DNA from: Acidobacteriaceae bacterium
GTDB lineage: Bacteria; Acidobacteriota; Terriglobia; Terriglobales; Acidobacteriaceae
Assembly: GCA_003152795.1 (NCBI GenBank)
Contig: PMBA01000317.1
Coordinates: 1-13,403, forward strand
DNA length: 13,403 nt
Direction of reading: 5' to 3'
Numbering within the stretch: position 1 is the stretch's first letter; every line of letters starts with the position of its first letter. A program made the translations under genes and the position numbers. Positions 6,502 through 12,135 of the stretch are shown here, piece by piece. The notes beneath the pieces are model-generated. The model had not been told where the DNA came from. It worked only from the letters and a program-made list of their open reading frames with translations, and did not search any database.

Positions 6502-6534
6502 ATGGGCGGGAATTTCACTCGCCCGTGGTTAGTC
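6502..6534. repeat. Intergenic hairpin repeat, copy 2
   Basis: Begins ATGGGCGGGAATTTCAC and ends CCCGTGGTTAGTC. It shares the stem/loop/tail order of the copy at 6139-6170, with a few substitutions and a 1-nt length difference. It lies upstream of the 102-aa gene, so the two copies flank that gene as direct repeats. A related fragment (TTTCACCTCGCCC) sits just past the 106-aa gene at about 7085-7100. Confidence 0.55.
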
Positions 6535-6545
6535 GTGCGCTTGCG

Positions 6546-6674
6546 TCACAGAGCAGTCTTCCGCTTCGGCTTCGCACTTATGCGATCGTGCGATGGTGAG
6601 ATGAGTCTGCCGAGGAACCAAAATAGCGACGGGTTTGATAACCGATGAGTGGGTGTGTGTGGTGGGGCGGGCAT
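6546..6674 (-). CDS. Possible 42-aa peptide gene
   Basis: The 246-nt gap 6478-6723 contains an ATG at 6674 preceded by AGGG at 7 nt. It opens a 42-codon frame (MPAPPHTPTHRLSNPSLFWF at its start, a basic KPKRK near its end). The peptide has no recognised relatives, and the start lies inside a repeated block that lacks the ATG in its second copy (7040-7064). Low confidence. Confidence 0.2.
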   Translation of the reverse strand: MPAPPHTPTHRLSNPSLFWFLGRLISPSHDRISAKPKRKTAL

Positions 6675-6683
6675 TCGGTTTCC
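6657..6683. repeat. Intergenic repeat B, copy 1
   Basis: GTGTGGTGGGGCGGGCATTC followed by GGTTTCC. A diverged copy lies at 7040-7064. Both sit in the gaps between short minus-strand genes. Confidence 0.5.
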
Positions 6684-6688
6684 CTGCT

Positions 6689-6706
6689 CCGTATGTGCAC
6701 ATACGG
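6689..6706. promoter_or_regulatory. Perfect 18-bp palindrome, operator candidate
   Basis: CCGTATGTGCACATACGG is self-complementary with no spacer. It sits 18 nt past the stop of the minus-strand gene at 6724-7017, in the gap upstream of the 102-aa gene. Uninterrupted palindromes of this length are typical of dimeric repressor sites. It makes a poor RNA hairpin because no loop is left. Confidence 0.45.
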
Positions 6707-6723
6707 CTTGACCGCCTATCGCG

Positions 6724-7017
6724 CTATTCTGTTTCCGCCCCTTTTAGCTCGAAGTCCTCGATGTTCTGGAGCGACCACTTGAGCGCGATTACGATGGTCG
6801 CCATCTCTTCCGGTGTCGTGCGCATGTTCCGCAAGTTCCCGTTCGGGAGCAGTTCCATCAAGTTAAGCCGCGCGGCCAAATCCGGCTTCTCGTAGCCGTC
6901 CCATTCGCGCAGCAGGTTGTCGGCGTGCCAATGGAAACCGGAGTGGGTCTGGTCCGTCGTGTTGGGCGTGAGCAGTTTCAGCAGTTGTTGGTGGAAAAGT
7001 TCTTTTGGAATGTGCAT
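6724..7017 (-). CDS. Hypothetical small protein, 97 aa
   Basis: Start at ATG 7017, chosen because GGAG lies 4 nt upstream. An in-frame start four codons earlier (7029) has no binding site. The sequence begins MHIPKELFHQQLLKLL, has a His/Trp-rich centre (HSGFHWHADNLLREWDGYE) and a helical second half (LNLMELLPNGNLRNMRTTPEEMATIVIALKWSLQNIE). Composition is balanced and the product looks soluble and mostly helical. Family not recognised. It lies between two other short genes of the same strand and is followed by the 18-bp palindrome. Confidence 0.65.
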   Translation of the reverse strand: MHIPKELFHQQLLKLLTPNTTDQTHSGFHWHADNLLREWDGYEKPDLAARLNLMELLPNGNLRNMRTTPEEMATIVIALKWSLQNIEDFELKGAETE

Positions 7018-7039
7018 AAATCTCCGCATTATTCAGCAA

Positions 7040-7064
7040 GTGTGGTGGGCGTGCGTTCGTTTCC
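7040..7064. repeat. Intergenic repeat B, copy 2
   Basis: GTGTGGTGGGCGTGCGTTCG followed by TTTCC. It matches the copy at 6657-6683 with two short deletions and substitutions. It lies 23 nt upstream of the 97-aa gene's start. Confidence 0.5.
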
Positions 7065-7104
7065 TTGATCTGCAAGGTTCGTCGTTTCACCTCGCCCCAT
7101 TTGA

Positions 7105-7425
7105 TTAGTTTGCCTCTACGGCGTCGTCGCCTTCCGCTTCATCGTCGTCTGCTTCGCCGCCGTGCTCGCGGACTTCGTCGGCATCCAAGACGAACCAATC
7201 GTCTTGGCGCTTTTCGTAGATGCCGGAGCCATCCCTAAATACGAAAATGTCCGTGTACCGGGGACTGGCGCTTTGCAGCACATTTTCAGCCGTATCCTTC
7301 ATTTGCCTTACAGCCCGGCGATCAATGCCCGCTGCCACTCGTTCATCAGGGGTCTTGCCGCTCATCCACGAGCGGTCGATCTTTTCAAGCCACTGCTCTG
7401 CGATAGTCATTTTCTCTGTTGCCAT
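7105..7425 (-). CDS. Hypothetical protein with acidic C-terminal tail, 106 aa
   Basis: ATG 7425 with GAGG 4 nt upstream. The N-terminal half is helical (MTIAEQWLEKIDRSWMSG, then a basic AAGIDRRAVRQMKDTAENVL). Residues of about 54-80 form a small beta unit (YTDIFVFRDGSGIYEKRQDDWFVLDA). The last 25 residues are almost all Asp, Glu, Gly and Ala, an acidic tail of the kind seen in DNA mimics and in proteins that shield basic partners. The family is not recognised, and a DNA-mimic role would be speculation. It shares strand and spacing style with the other short genes. Confidence 0.65.
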   Translation of the reverse strand: MATEKMTIAEQWLEKIDRSWMSGKTPDERVAAGIDRRAVRQMKDTAENVLQSASPRYTDIFVFRDGSGIYEKRQDDWFVLDADEVREHGGEADDDEAEGDDAVEAN

Positions 7426-7449
7426 AACGCCTCAATGTGAATTTGGTTT

Positions 7450-7471
7450 CGGGCGGCATTGCGGCCGCCCG
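7450..7471. repeat. Strong GC-rich hairpin in the gap between the methyltransferase and the 106-aa gene
   Basis: Arms CGGGCGGC (7450-7457) and GCCGCCCG (7464-7471) are perfect, with loop ATTGCG. In minus-strand RNA it lies after the methyltransferase stop and 25 nt before the start of the 106-aa gene. No T-run follows, so it may be an RNA stability or processing hairpin rather than an intrinsic terminator. It is similar in style to the GGGCGG stems at 6139 and 6502. Confidence 0.5.
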
Positions 7472-7608
7472 ATGTTATTTGTTCCGCACATGCGCTTAAT
7501 ACTCGACGGGCCGGAGTTCCGTGGAACGGTCGGTAGTGGTTAGTGCATTGCGGCAATTACTGCAATCTCTCTCTTTCGCCATGGGTTGAACGCTCACGCC
7601 CTCTGCGA

Positions 7609-8826
7609 TCACTGCTTTTTATTGCTCCATGGGCCGAGTGATTCCATGTATGCCCGGATGAATTCCGCCGCCACTTCGGGAACGATTGCATTGCCGTATC
7701 CGCTGATTCTCATGTCCCTTGCTTCCGCCGTGGCATTCGCATCCAACGGTGCGCCCGGATCGCAGCCACGTCCCACGTTTCGGGAAAGCCCTGCAACCAG
7801 CGGGTAAATGCCGGGTTTAGTTGGCCGCCATTTCCCGTCGCCGGGGCAGTAGAGCCATCGGGCGTCGGCCCAGAAGCCAGCACCAGCACCACCTGCCCGC
7901 ACAGCATGCTCGGCGGCCCCTTCCCCTCCCCCCTCTTTTGCCCGTGGGTATCGCCCTCGATTGGCGTCCGCCAGCCCGCCAGCATCGTGACTTGGTCTTT
8001 CAGGTTCGAGCAGCCGCCCTTCGTTTTCCTTGCCTCCAAGTCCCGGGATTCCATGGAGTCCATGGTGTTGGGAGTCCCCCAAGGCACAAGCTGTGCCACC
8101 GTGCTCAGCATCTTCTGCTTCGTCCCCAGTTTGGGGTTCGCCGCCTTCTGCTTGGCGTTCAGCCGTTCCCATTCCTCGGGGCTCATGCCGTTCTCGTTCG
8201 CTCCCGGACTCGGCCAACTCGCAATCTGGGCCGCCACGCCCAGAGACATGCTGAACGGCGATTCCCTCGCCTCGTTCCTCCGCTTCCACGACTCCAGCGT
8301 CTCGCCCGATTCTTGGTCCCTCGGCGTCGGCCACCCAATACAATCGCTGCCGGATGTGGGGGCTGCCGACGCTGTGTGCTCCCAGTACAATCGCCCCGCA
8401 GGCGTAACCTTCCGTCTCCAAGTCTGACGAAACAAGATCGAGCCATCCGTAGGCAATCGCCTCCTCAACTTGCTCGCCAAGGACAAGCTGAGGTCGGCAC
8501 TCGCGGATGAGCCTGAACCATATGGGCCACAGGTGCCTCTCATCCTCGGTTCCAAGCTTCTTCCCTGCGGGCGAAAACGGTTGGCACGGGCACGACCCCG
8601 TCCAGCATTCGAGGTCCGGGACCCCGGCGTGTTGGAGGGAGAGGGGCCAGCCTGCGACCCCGGCAAAAAAATGACACTGCTTATATCCGGCGAGGTCGCC
8701 GGGTTGAACCTCAACGATGCTTCTCTCATCTATTTCTCCCTCCGGGATCAAACCCATCTTCATAAGTTGCCGCAGCCATTCGCATTTTTCGGGACTTATT
8801 TCGTTGTAGTACACGCGAGTTTTCAT
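7609..8826 (-). CDS. DNA (cytosine-5-)-methyltransferase, orphan, phage type
   Basis: 405 aa, predicted to transfer a methyl group from S-adenosylmethionine to carbon 5 of cytosine in DNA. Motifs visible in order: motif I FFAGVAGW (53-60), motif IV with the catalytic cysteine GSCPCQPFS (Cys81), GEQV (117-120) in place of the common ENV, IRQRLYWV (158-165, motif VIII), and the closing GYGNAIVP with a helical tail near the C-terminus. The stretch 169-318 is a low-complexity Gly/Glu/Arg-rich region with repeated (L/V/W)-(A/G)-(D/E)-(A/S) motifs at 165, 204, 249, 285 and 319, where a target-recognition region would be expected. ATG 8826 overlaps the previous gene's stop (ATGA), so translation is probably coupled. 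No restriction endonuclease is adjacent, which suggests an orphan enzyme. Another long frame overlaps it (7710-8729). Confidence 0.9.
   Translation of the reverse strand: MKTRVYYNEISPEKCEWLRQLMKMGLIPEGEIDERSIVEVQPGDLAGYKQCHFFAGVAGWPLSLQHAGVPDLECWTGSCPCQPFSPAGKKLGTEDERHLWPIWFRLIRECRPQLVLGEQVEEAIAYGWLDLVSSDLETEGYACGAIVLGAHSVGSPHIRQRLYWVADAEGPRIGRDAGVVEAEERGEGIAVQHVSGRGGPDCELAESGSERERHEPRGMGTAERQAEGGEPQTGDEAEDAEHGGTACALGDSQHHGLHGIPGLGGKENEGRLLEPERPSHDAGGLADANRGRYPRAKEGGGEGAAEHAVRAGGAGAGFWADARWLYCPGDGKWRPTKPGIYPLVAGLSRNVGRGCDPGAPLDANATAEARDMRISGYGNAIVPEVAAEFIRAYMESLGPWSNKKQ
7710..8729 (-). CDS. Overlapping second frame inside the methyltransferase gene, WPTP-repeat protein candidate
   Basis: 339 codons on the same strand, shifted by one base from the methyltransferase and lying wholly within it (methyltransferase residues of about 33-372). 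ATG 8729 is preceded by GGAG with a 6-nt spacer. Residues 95-136 read GSILFRQTWRRKVTPAGRLY, then WEHTASAAPTSGSDCIGWPTP. Further motifs are WPSP (172), WGTP (217), WRTP (253), GPTP (287), and near the end GGQLNPAFTRWLQGFPETWD (301-320). From memory, sequences of this kind occur in database proteins labelled methyltransferase-related or hypothetical, so this frame may be genuinely translated. In the 130-300 segment its composition is more normal than that of the methyltransferase frame. It could instead be a conserved by-product of the methyltransferase's repeats. Function unknown. Confidence 0.45.
   Translation of the reverse strand: MREASLRFNPATSPDISSVIFLPGSQAGPSPSNTPGSRTSNAGRGRARANRFRPQGRSLEPRMRGTCGPYGSGSSASADLSLSLASKLRRRLPTDGSILFRQTWRRKVTPAGRLYWEHTASAAPTSGSDCIGWPTPRDQESGETLESWKRRNEARESPFSMSLGVAAQIASWPSPGANENGMSPEEWERLNAKQKAANPKLGTKQKMLSTVAQLVPWGTPNTMDSMESRDLEARKTKGGCSNLKDQVTMLAGWRTPIEGDTHGQKRGEGKGPPSMLCGQVVLVLASGPTPDGSTAPATGNGGQLNPAFTRWLQGFPETWDVAAIRAHRWMRMPRRKQGT
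8736..8740 (-). promoter_or_regulatory. Shine-Dalgarno inside the methyltransferase gene for the second frame
   Basis: GGGAG on the minus strand, followed by AAATAG and ATG at 8729. It matches a good initiation site in sequence and spacing. It also encodes part of the methyltransferase's own Glu-Gly-Glu stretch, so it might be fortuitous. Confidence 0.45.
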
Positions 8827-9608
8827 GCGGCCGCCTTTTTCGTGCGCACGAACTTGCCGCTCCCGGCGTAGCGGAATTCCGCGCCCATGTCCTCGACAAG
8901 AATGAGGTCGCCGACGGCAACCTTGCGGACGCTCACATTTACAAGATTCTCCGCAGGAACGGTCACTGCCTTCTTCTCTCCCTCGAAGAGAACGTCGTAC
9001 TTGGGCACGCCGCCATCCGCGTCGTGCGCCTCCGTGACGACGCCCGGCTTGCCCTTACCCTTGACTTTGACCCTTGTGCCCTCCGCAAACTGCTTCGGCG
9101 TGGTTATTCCCGCGGCCTTGAGTAGGCGATAGATCGTTGCGCGTGACCCGAGATTGACCTTGCTTTTGATCCACGCATCGAACGTGAGATCGTCCGGGGC
9201 GTCGAGCAGGTCTGTGCGCTTGCCCTGCCGAGAGAGGGCGTCGTGCACGCGCCAGACCACAGGCACCAACGCCTTTCGTGCACGAATGATGTCCGCTCGG
9301 CTCAACACAAGGGTTTGGACGCCCGCGTCAAAGAACGAATCCAATTCAGGGAACGACATGGCGTCGATGTCACTTCGTCTCACTTGAGACAAGGTGCTGA
9401 TGGGGAGCGGTTCGCCTTCTTTTTCAACCTCATCGATCACTTTGTCAGAAGCTGACAAAGTTCCGACCTGCCCATCGTCGGTCGCCAGTGCATCGGCTCC
9501 CCTCGGAGCCGTGACGATTTCTCCCTTGGCTTTATGGCCGGCGTCGGCAGGCTGCGGCGGGAAATCGATTGCCCTTTCGCGCAACGAGTTTTGGTCTTTT
9601 TCGTCCAC
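8823..9608 (-). CDS. Putative DNA-binding protein coupled to the methyltransferase
   Basis: 261 aa from GTG 9608, where the ribosome binding site is weak. About the first 65 residues are polar and probably disordered. Residues of about 95-165 are helical and end in SRATIYRLLKAAGI, which resembles the recognition part of a helix-turn-helix. Residues of about 170-220 (GTRVKVKGKGKPGVVTEAHD, then YDVLFEGEKKAVTVPAENLV) look like a small beta-barrel of KOW/SH3 type, and the remaining C-terminal stretch (VAVGDLILVEDMG) looks similar. Its stop overlaps the methyltransferase start as ATGA, so the two products are likely made together. A role in steering or regulating the methyltransferase is inference. 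A perfect 10-bp inverted repeat lies inside the linker-coding part. Confidence 0.65.
   Translation of the reverse strand: MDEKDQNSLRERAIDFPPQPADAGHKAKGEIVTAPRGADALATDDGQVGTLSASDKVIDEVEKEGEPLPISTLSQVRRSDIDAMSFPELDSFFDAGVQTLVLSRADIIRARKALVPVVWRVHDALSRQGKRTDLLDAPDDLTFDAWIKSKVNLGSRATIYRLLKAAGITTPKQFAEGTRVKVKGKGKPGVVTEAHDADGGVPKYDVLFEGEKKAVTVPAENLVNVSVRKVAVGDLILVEDMGAEFRYAGSGKFVRTKKAAA
9439..9461. repeat. Perfect 10-bp inverted repeat inside the DNA-binding-like gene
   Basis: Arms ACTTTGTCAG (9439-9448) and CTGACAAAGT (9452-9461) with a 3-nt AAG spacer. It encodes part of the Ser/Ala/Asp linker (around LSASDK). It has the form of an operator for a dimeric regulator or of a strong RNA hairpin in the message. 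Confidence 0.5.
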
Positions 9609-9673
9609 TGCTGGCTCTTAGCTCTCAAAGACCCGCAAACAAAATCACGAGTCCCTCTGGTTCGTAGTTGTTT

Positions 9674-9862
9674 TTAGCTGTTGAATCCCCTGACCCTCAC
9701 ATCAAAACCAATTTCTGCCTGCTCGACATAGACCTCGTAACGTTCAGCCTCCCCGCCGTGCTCACAAAATGTACGCAGGGCGAAATCAATGACGCCTTCT
9801 CGAATGAGCGAGTTCACGATCTCCGTGTGTTCCGGTTTGAAAAGCAAATCGACTTTTGCCAT
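9674..9862 (-). CDS. Small hypothetical protein, 62 aa
   Basis: ATG 9862 with a strong GGGAGG 7 nt upstream. The product begins MAKVDLLFKPEHTEIVNSLI, and its second half is beta-like (ERYEVYVEQAEIGFDVRVRG). The alpha-then-beta layout suggests a compact single-domain protein. No family is recognised. It sits 27 nt after the Gp37/Gp68-type gene and 65 nt before the DNA-binding-like gene, so it probably belongs to the same transcript. Confidence 0.65.
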   Translation of the reverse strand: MAKVDLLFKPEHTEIVNSLIREGVIDFALRTFCEHGGEAERYEVYVEQAEIGFDVRVRGFNS

Positions 9863-9889
9863 GTGCTGCCTCCCGATTAGGCGCTGGGT

Positions 9890-10813
9890 TCATCCAGCCA
9901 GTTCTGTACTCTCTGGGAACTCACGCAGTCGGAGGTCTTCCGGCCATTCTTGGGGGTCACCACCCTTGGGATCGGAGTGAGCGATTGGAATGCTGCCATC
10001 CACGGGTCGCCTGCCGATCTGCTTCACGAAACACGGCACGTGTTGCTCGCGACACTGACCGATAATGGAACGCGCCCACTGGAGATCAAAAGGGCGTGCG
10101 CCGTGGCCGCTCTCGCCACCAACAATCACCCAATGGATTCCGGACAGGTCGAGTGCGCCCAAGCACTCCAAGAGCGGCTCAATGGAGAGGAACCGCACTG
10201 CTACGTCTGCGGAACGGAGATTTTCAATTCGCGGAAGACCGGATTTGCGGTTCTCTACTGAAACGCCCCACCAGATATGCGGGTCTCGCGCACAAAACTG
10301 AAGCTTGGAATTGAGCAGGTCACGCATGCGCTCACTTCTCTTTGTGAGCACCTGAAAGACGTGCCAGTTCGCCCGGTGCATGACTTCCGCAACCCTGATG
10401 ATGTCTGCGTCTGAAAGGTGCTCATGGAAGAGATCGCTCATTGAATTCACAAAGATCATCTGAGGCTTGCGCCAGTGAATCGGTTCTTCCAACTTGTGTT
10501 CCACCAGCCGAACCACCCCTGTCCACTTGGGAGTTCCTCCTTGAATAACGGTGAGACCTTGATATTGCGATATGCCCATTGCCTCACACCGGAACGCCTG
10601 CCACATTGCGTAACAGTGCTCACAACCCTTGCTGCATTTTGAGCAGCCGACCACGGGGTTCCACGTCCGTCCTGTCCACTGGATTTTGGTTTTGCCCTTC
10701 AATGACGCGCCACAGAATTGCCGCCTGCTGGGTCGGCCGCAAGACGTGCAGATTTCTGAGGCGGTTTTATTTGCCACCTTGCTATCCGTGTTCGTTTTGA
10801 TTGATCTCGCCAT
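9890..10813 (-). CDS. Phage Gp37/Gp68-type protein (DUF5131), radical-SAM-like cysteine cluster
   Basis: 307 aa from ATG 10813, with GGAAGGA about 8 nt upstream. The core KTKIQWTGRTWNPVVGC, then SKCSKGCEHCYA (residues 42-69) is the signature start of the Gp37/Gp68 family. Cys57, Cys64 and Cys67 match the family cysteines, and an added Cys60 makes a CxxxCxxC as in radical-SAM enzymes. Further family-like pieces are KPQMIFVNSMSDLFHE, FQVLTKRSERM, HIWWGVSVEN, RFLSIEPLLE, WVIVGGESG and PCFVKQIG. Residues 1-40 form an extension with three extra cysteines (C22, C25, C34), which could bind a metal. The biochemical role of the family is not settled to my knowledge. The usual partner TcmP is not visible here. 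Confidence 0.85.
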   Translation of the reverse strand: MARSIKTNTDSKVANKTASEICTSCGRPSRRQFCGASLKGKTKIQWTGRTWNPVVGCSKCSKGCEHCYAMWQAFRCEAMGISQYQGLTVIQGGTPKWTGVVRLVEHKLEEPIHWRKPQMIFVNSMSDLFHEHLSDADIIRVAEVMHRANWHVFQVLTKRSERMRDLLNSKLQFCARDPHIWWGVSVENRKSGLPRIENLRSADVAVRFLSIEPLLECLGALDLSGIHWVIVGGESGHGARPFDLQWARSIIGQCREQHVPCFVKQIGRRPVDGSIPIAHSDPKGGDPQEWPEDLRLREFPESTELAG

Positions 10814-10869
10814 TTGTCCATCCTTCCTCAGAAACGACTCTTGCCATGTCCAACATTAGAACGGTGTGA

Positions 10870-10897
10870 TGACATAATAAAATCACTAATCATGTCA
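10870..10897. promoter_or_regulatory. Spaced inverted repeat upstream of the Gp37/Gp68-type gene
   Basis: TGACAT (10870-10875) and ATGTCA (10892-10897) are separated by an AT-rich 16-nt spacer, 57-84 bp upstream of the start at 10813. The AT-rich setting, unusual for this window, suits a promoter/operator region, but I cannot place -35 and -10 boxes with acceptable spacing. The 201-nt gap 10814-11014 holds nothing else I can support. Confidence 0.3.
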
Positions 10898-11014
10898 CCA
10901 ACAATAAACAGGTAGTCAGGGAGACACAGGTTAGAACAGTGGTTGGTGTGCTGGAGCTATCGGTTGGGGAAGGTCTGGGTTGCGGGAAGTCTGGGAATCC
11001 GTGGAACGGACTCA

Positions 11015-11716
11015 TCACTGTGGGTTCTTCTGGCGTTCCCGATATGCTTGCTGGGCAACTGCATGACCGCAGGCTGGATTGTCACAGTACTTGCGGAAGT
11101 GTTTGCTTTTTACCTCATATGGGTTGCCGCAACGCTCACAAAAGCCGTATTTCACGTTCGCAAGTAGTCGTTGCAATGCTATGAACCGATAGCAGGAGCC
11201 TAATGATGGCCTCATTGTTACTGTGCCGTAGTACTCATACCCCCTTCTCTCCGCTATGACCTCTAACCTGTCCAATCTGAAGGAGTGAGCGAATTCAGGA
11301 TGGCGAAGCAACCTCGGTATGGGGAGACGCATGGCCTGCCGCAGGTTCGTTTGAGCTTCGACAAAGTTGCTCCAGCGAAACGGAACGACGTTCCAAATAT
11401 ATCTGCCATCCGGATGTCTAGCAATGCCGATGGGACCTGCGTAGGTCTCCATAAAAGTGACGAGTTGTTGAGGTTCCGTAATCGCGAGCAAACCATTCAA
11501 AAACTCCGTGGCGCGAGAGGGCGTCAGATTATCGCGATACATTTTCTCCATATAGCTGCGTGGCGGAACCATCTGGAACGTGCAGTCGTTTCCATCCCCT
11601 ACTATGCTCCACGAATAAACAGGCGAAGCCTCAAACTGGACCTCGATTGGAAGCGTCAGCAGTGACGGGGTCGCAGTCGTTGTTTGAGTTCGTGACATGA
11701 TTCGTGTCTTTTTCAT
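11015..11716 (-). CDS. Protein with C-terminal Cys4 zinc finger (CGNR-like)
   Basis: 233 aa from ATG 11716, next to a modest GTGAG site. A longer open frame to 11878 would run into the divergent excisionase gene and is rejected. The C-terminal 45 residues hold C193-x2-C196, C211 and C216 in the pattern FCERCGNPY, then FRKYCDNPACGHAVAQQAYR, which is the CGNR-type zinc finger seen in many bacterial regulators. The N-terminal 190 residues are a mixed domain I do not recognise (for example WNVVPFRWSNFVEAQTNLRQ). It is divergent from the excisionase gene with 74 nt between the starts, so it may be a regulator of the integration/excision module. That role is inferred from position only. Confidence 0.7.
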   Translation of the reverse strand: MKKTRIMSRTQTTTATPSLLTLPIEVQFEASPVYSWSIVGDGNDCTFQMVPPRSYMEKMYRDNLTPSRATEFLNGLLAITEPQQLVTFMETYAGPIGIARHPDGRYIWNVVPFRWSNFVEAQTNLRQAMRLPIPRLLRHPEFAHSFRLDRLEVIAERRGYEYYGTVTMRPSLGSCYRFIALQRLLANVKYGFCERCGNPYEVKSKHFRKYCDNPACGHAVAQQAYRERQKNPQ

Positions 11717-11790
11717 ATGCTCACGGTTGTTTATTTTACTCCTTGCCAACTTGAGCCGGATTTTTTCGGCGCGGGCCGAGGAGTGTTGTT

Positions 11791-12135
11791 GTGTACCGAG
11801 CCAATTCCCAACTGGATTCCGACGAGCATTCGGAGCCTGACTCTCCCGCAATACCAAGTGATCATCCAAAACCAGCATCTCGATTGGGGCCTAGGCCGAC
11901 CGATTACGAAGTGTTAACCTCCACCGAGCTAGCGCAACGGTTGAAAGTCAAGGAAAGCTGGGTTGTGGATCAGAGCAAGCGCTCTCGGACTCACGATCCC
12001 ATCCCGGTATTCCGGCTCGGGAAGCATCGGCGATATCGCTGGGGCTCTCCAGAGATGGATGCTTGGCTTGAACGGCGTGCTGGCTACACACAACAACAAC
12101 GCAGGGCTGAGCCAAAACGTAAGGAGGAACGCTGA
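11791..12135 (+). CDS. Excisionase-like winged-helix DNA-binding protein
   Basis: 114 aa from GTG 11791, with GAGGAG 7 nt upstream. Residues 41-95 match the excisionase / helix-turn-helix type 17 family: VLTSTELAQRLKVKESWVVD as helix-turn-helix, then a wing with PVFRLGKHRRYRWGSPEMDAW. The first 40 residues are polar and Pro/Ser-rich, and the tail is basic. Such proteins bind near an attachment site and bias the integrase toward excision or regulate it. The stop overlaps the integrase start by one base (TGATG), and the integrase ribosome binding site lies inside this gene, so the two are translationally coupled. Confidence 0.85.
   Translation: MYRANSQLDSDEHSEPDSPAIPSDHPKPASRLGPRPTDYEVLTSTELAQRLKVKESWVVDQSKRSRTHDPIPVFRLGKHRRYRWGSPEMDAWLERRAGYTQQQRRAEPKRKEER

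Noticed and set aside
6863..7090. 75-codon minus frame over the 97-aa gene
   Set aside because: Overlaps more than half of a better-supported gene and its C-terminal half is Arg/Ala shadow sequence.
7821..8510. Plus-strand frames (229, 173 and 74 codons) antisense to the methyltransferase
   Set aside because: Pro/Arg/Ser-rich translations with no family features, explained by GC-rich codons on the opposite strand.
11717..11878. N-terminal extension of the zinc-finger protein
   Set aside because: Overlaps the divergent excisionase gene and has no ribosome binding site. The Arg/Asn-rich translation looks non-coding.
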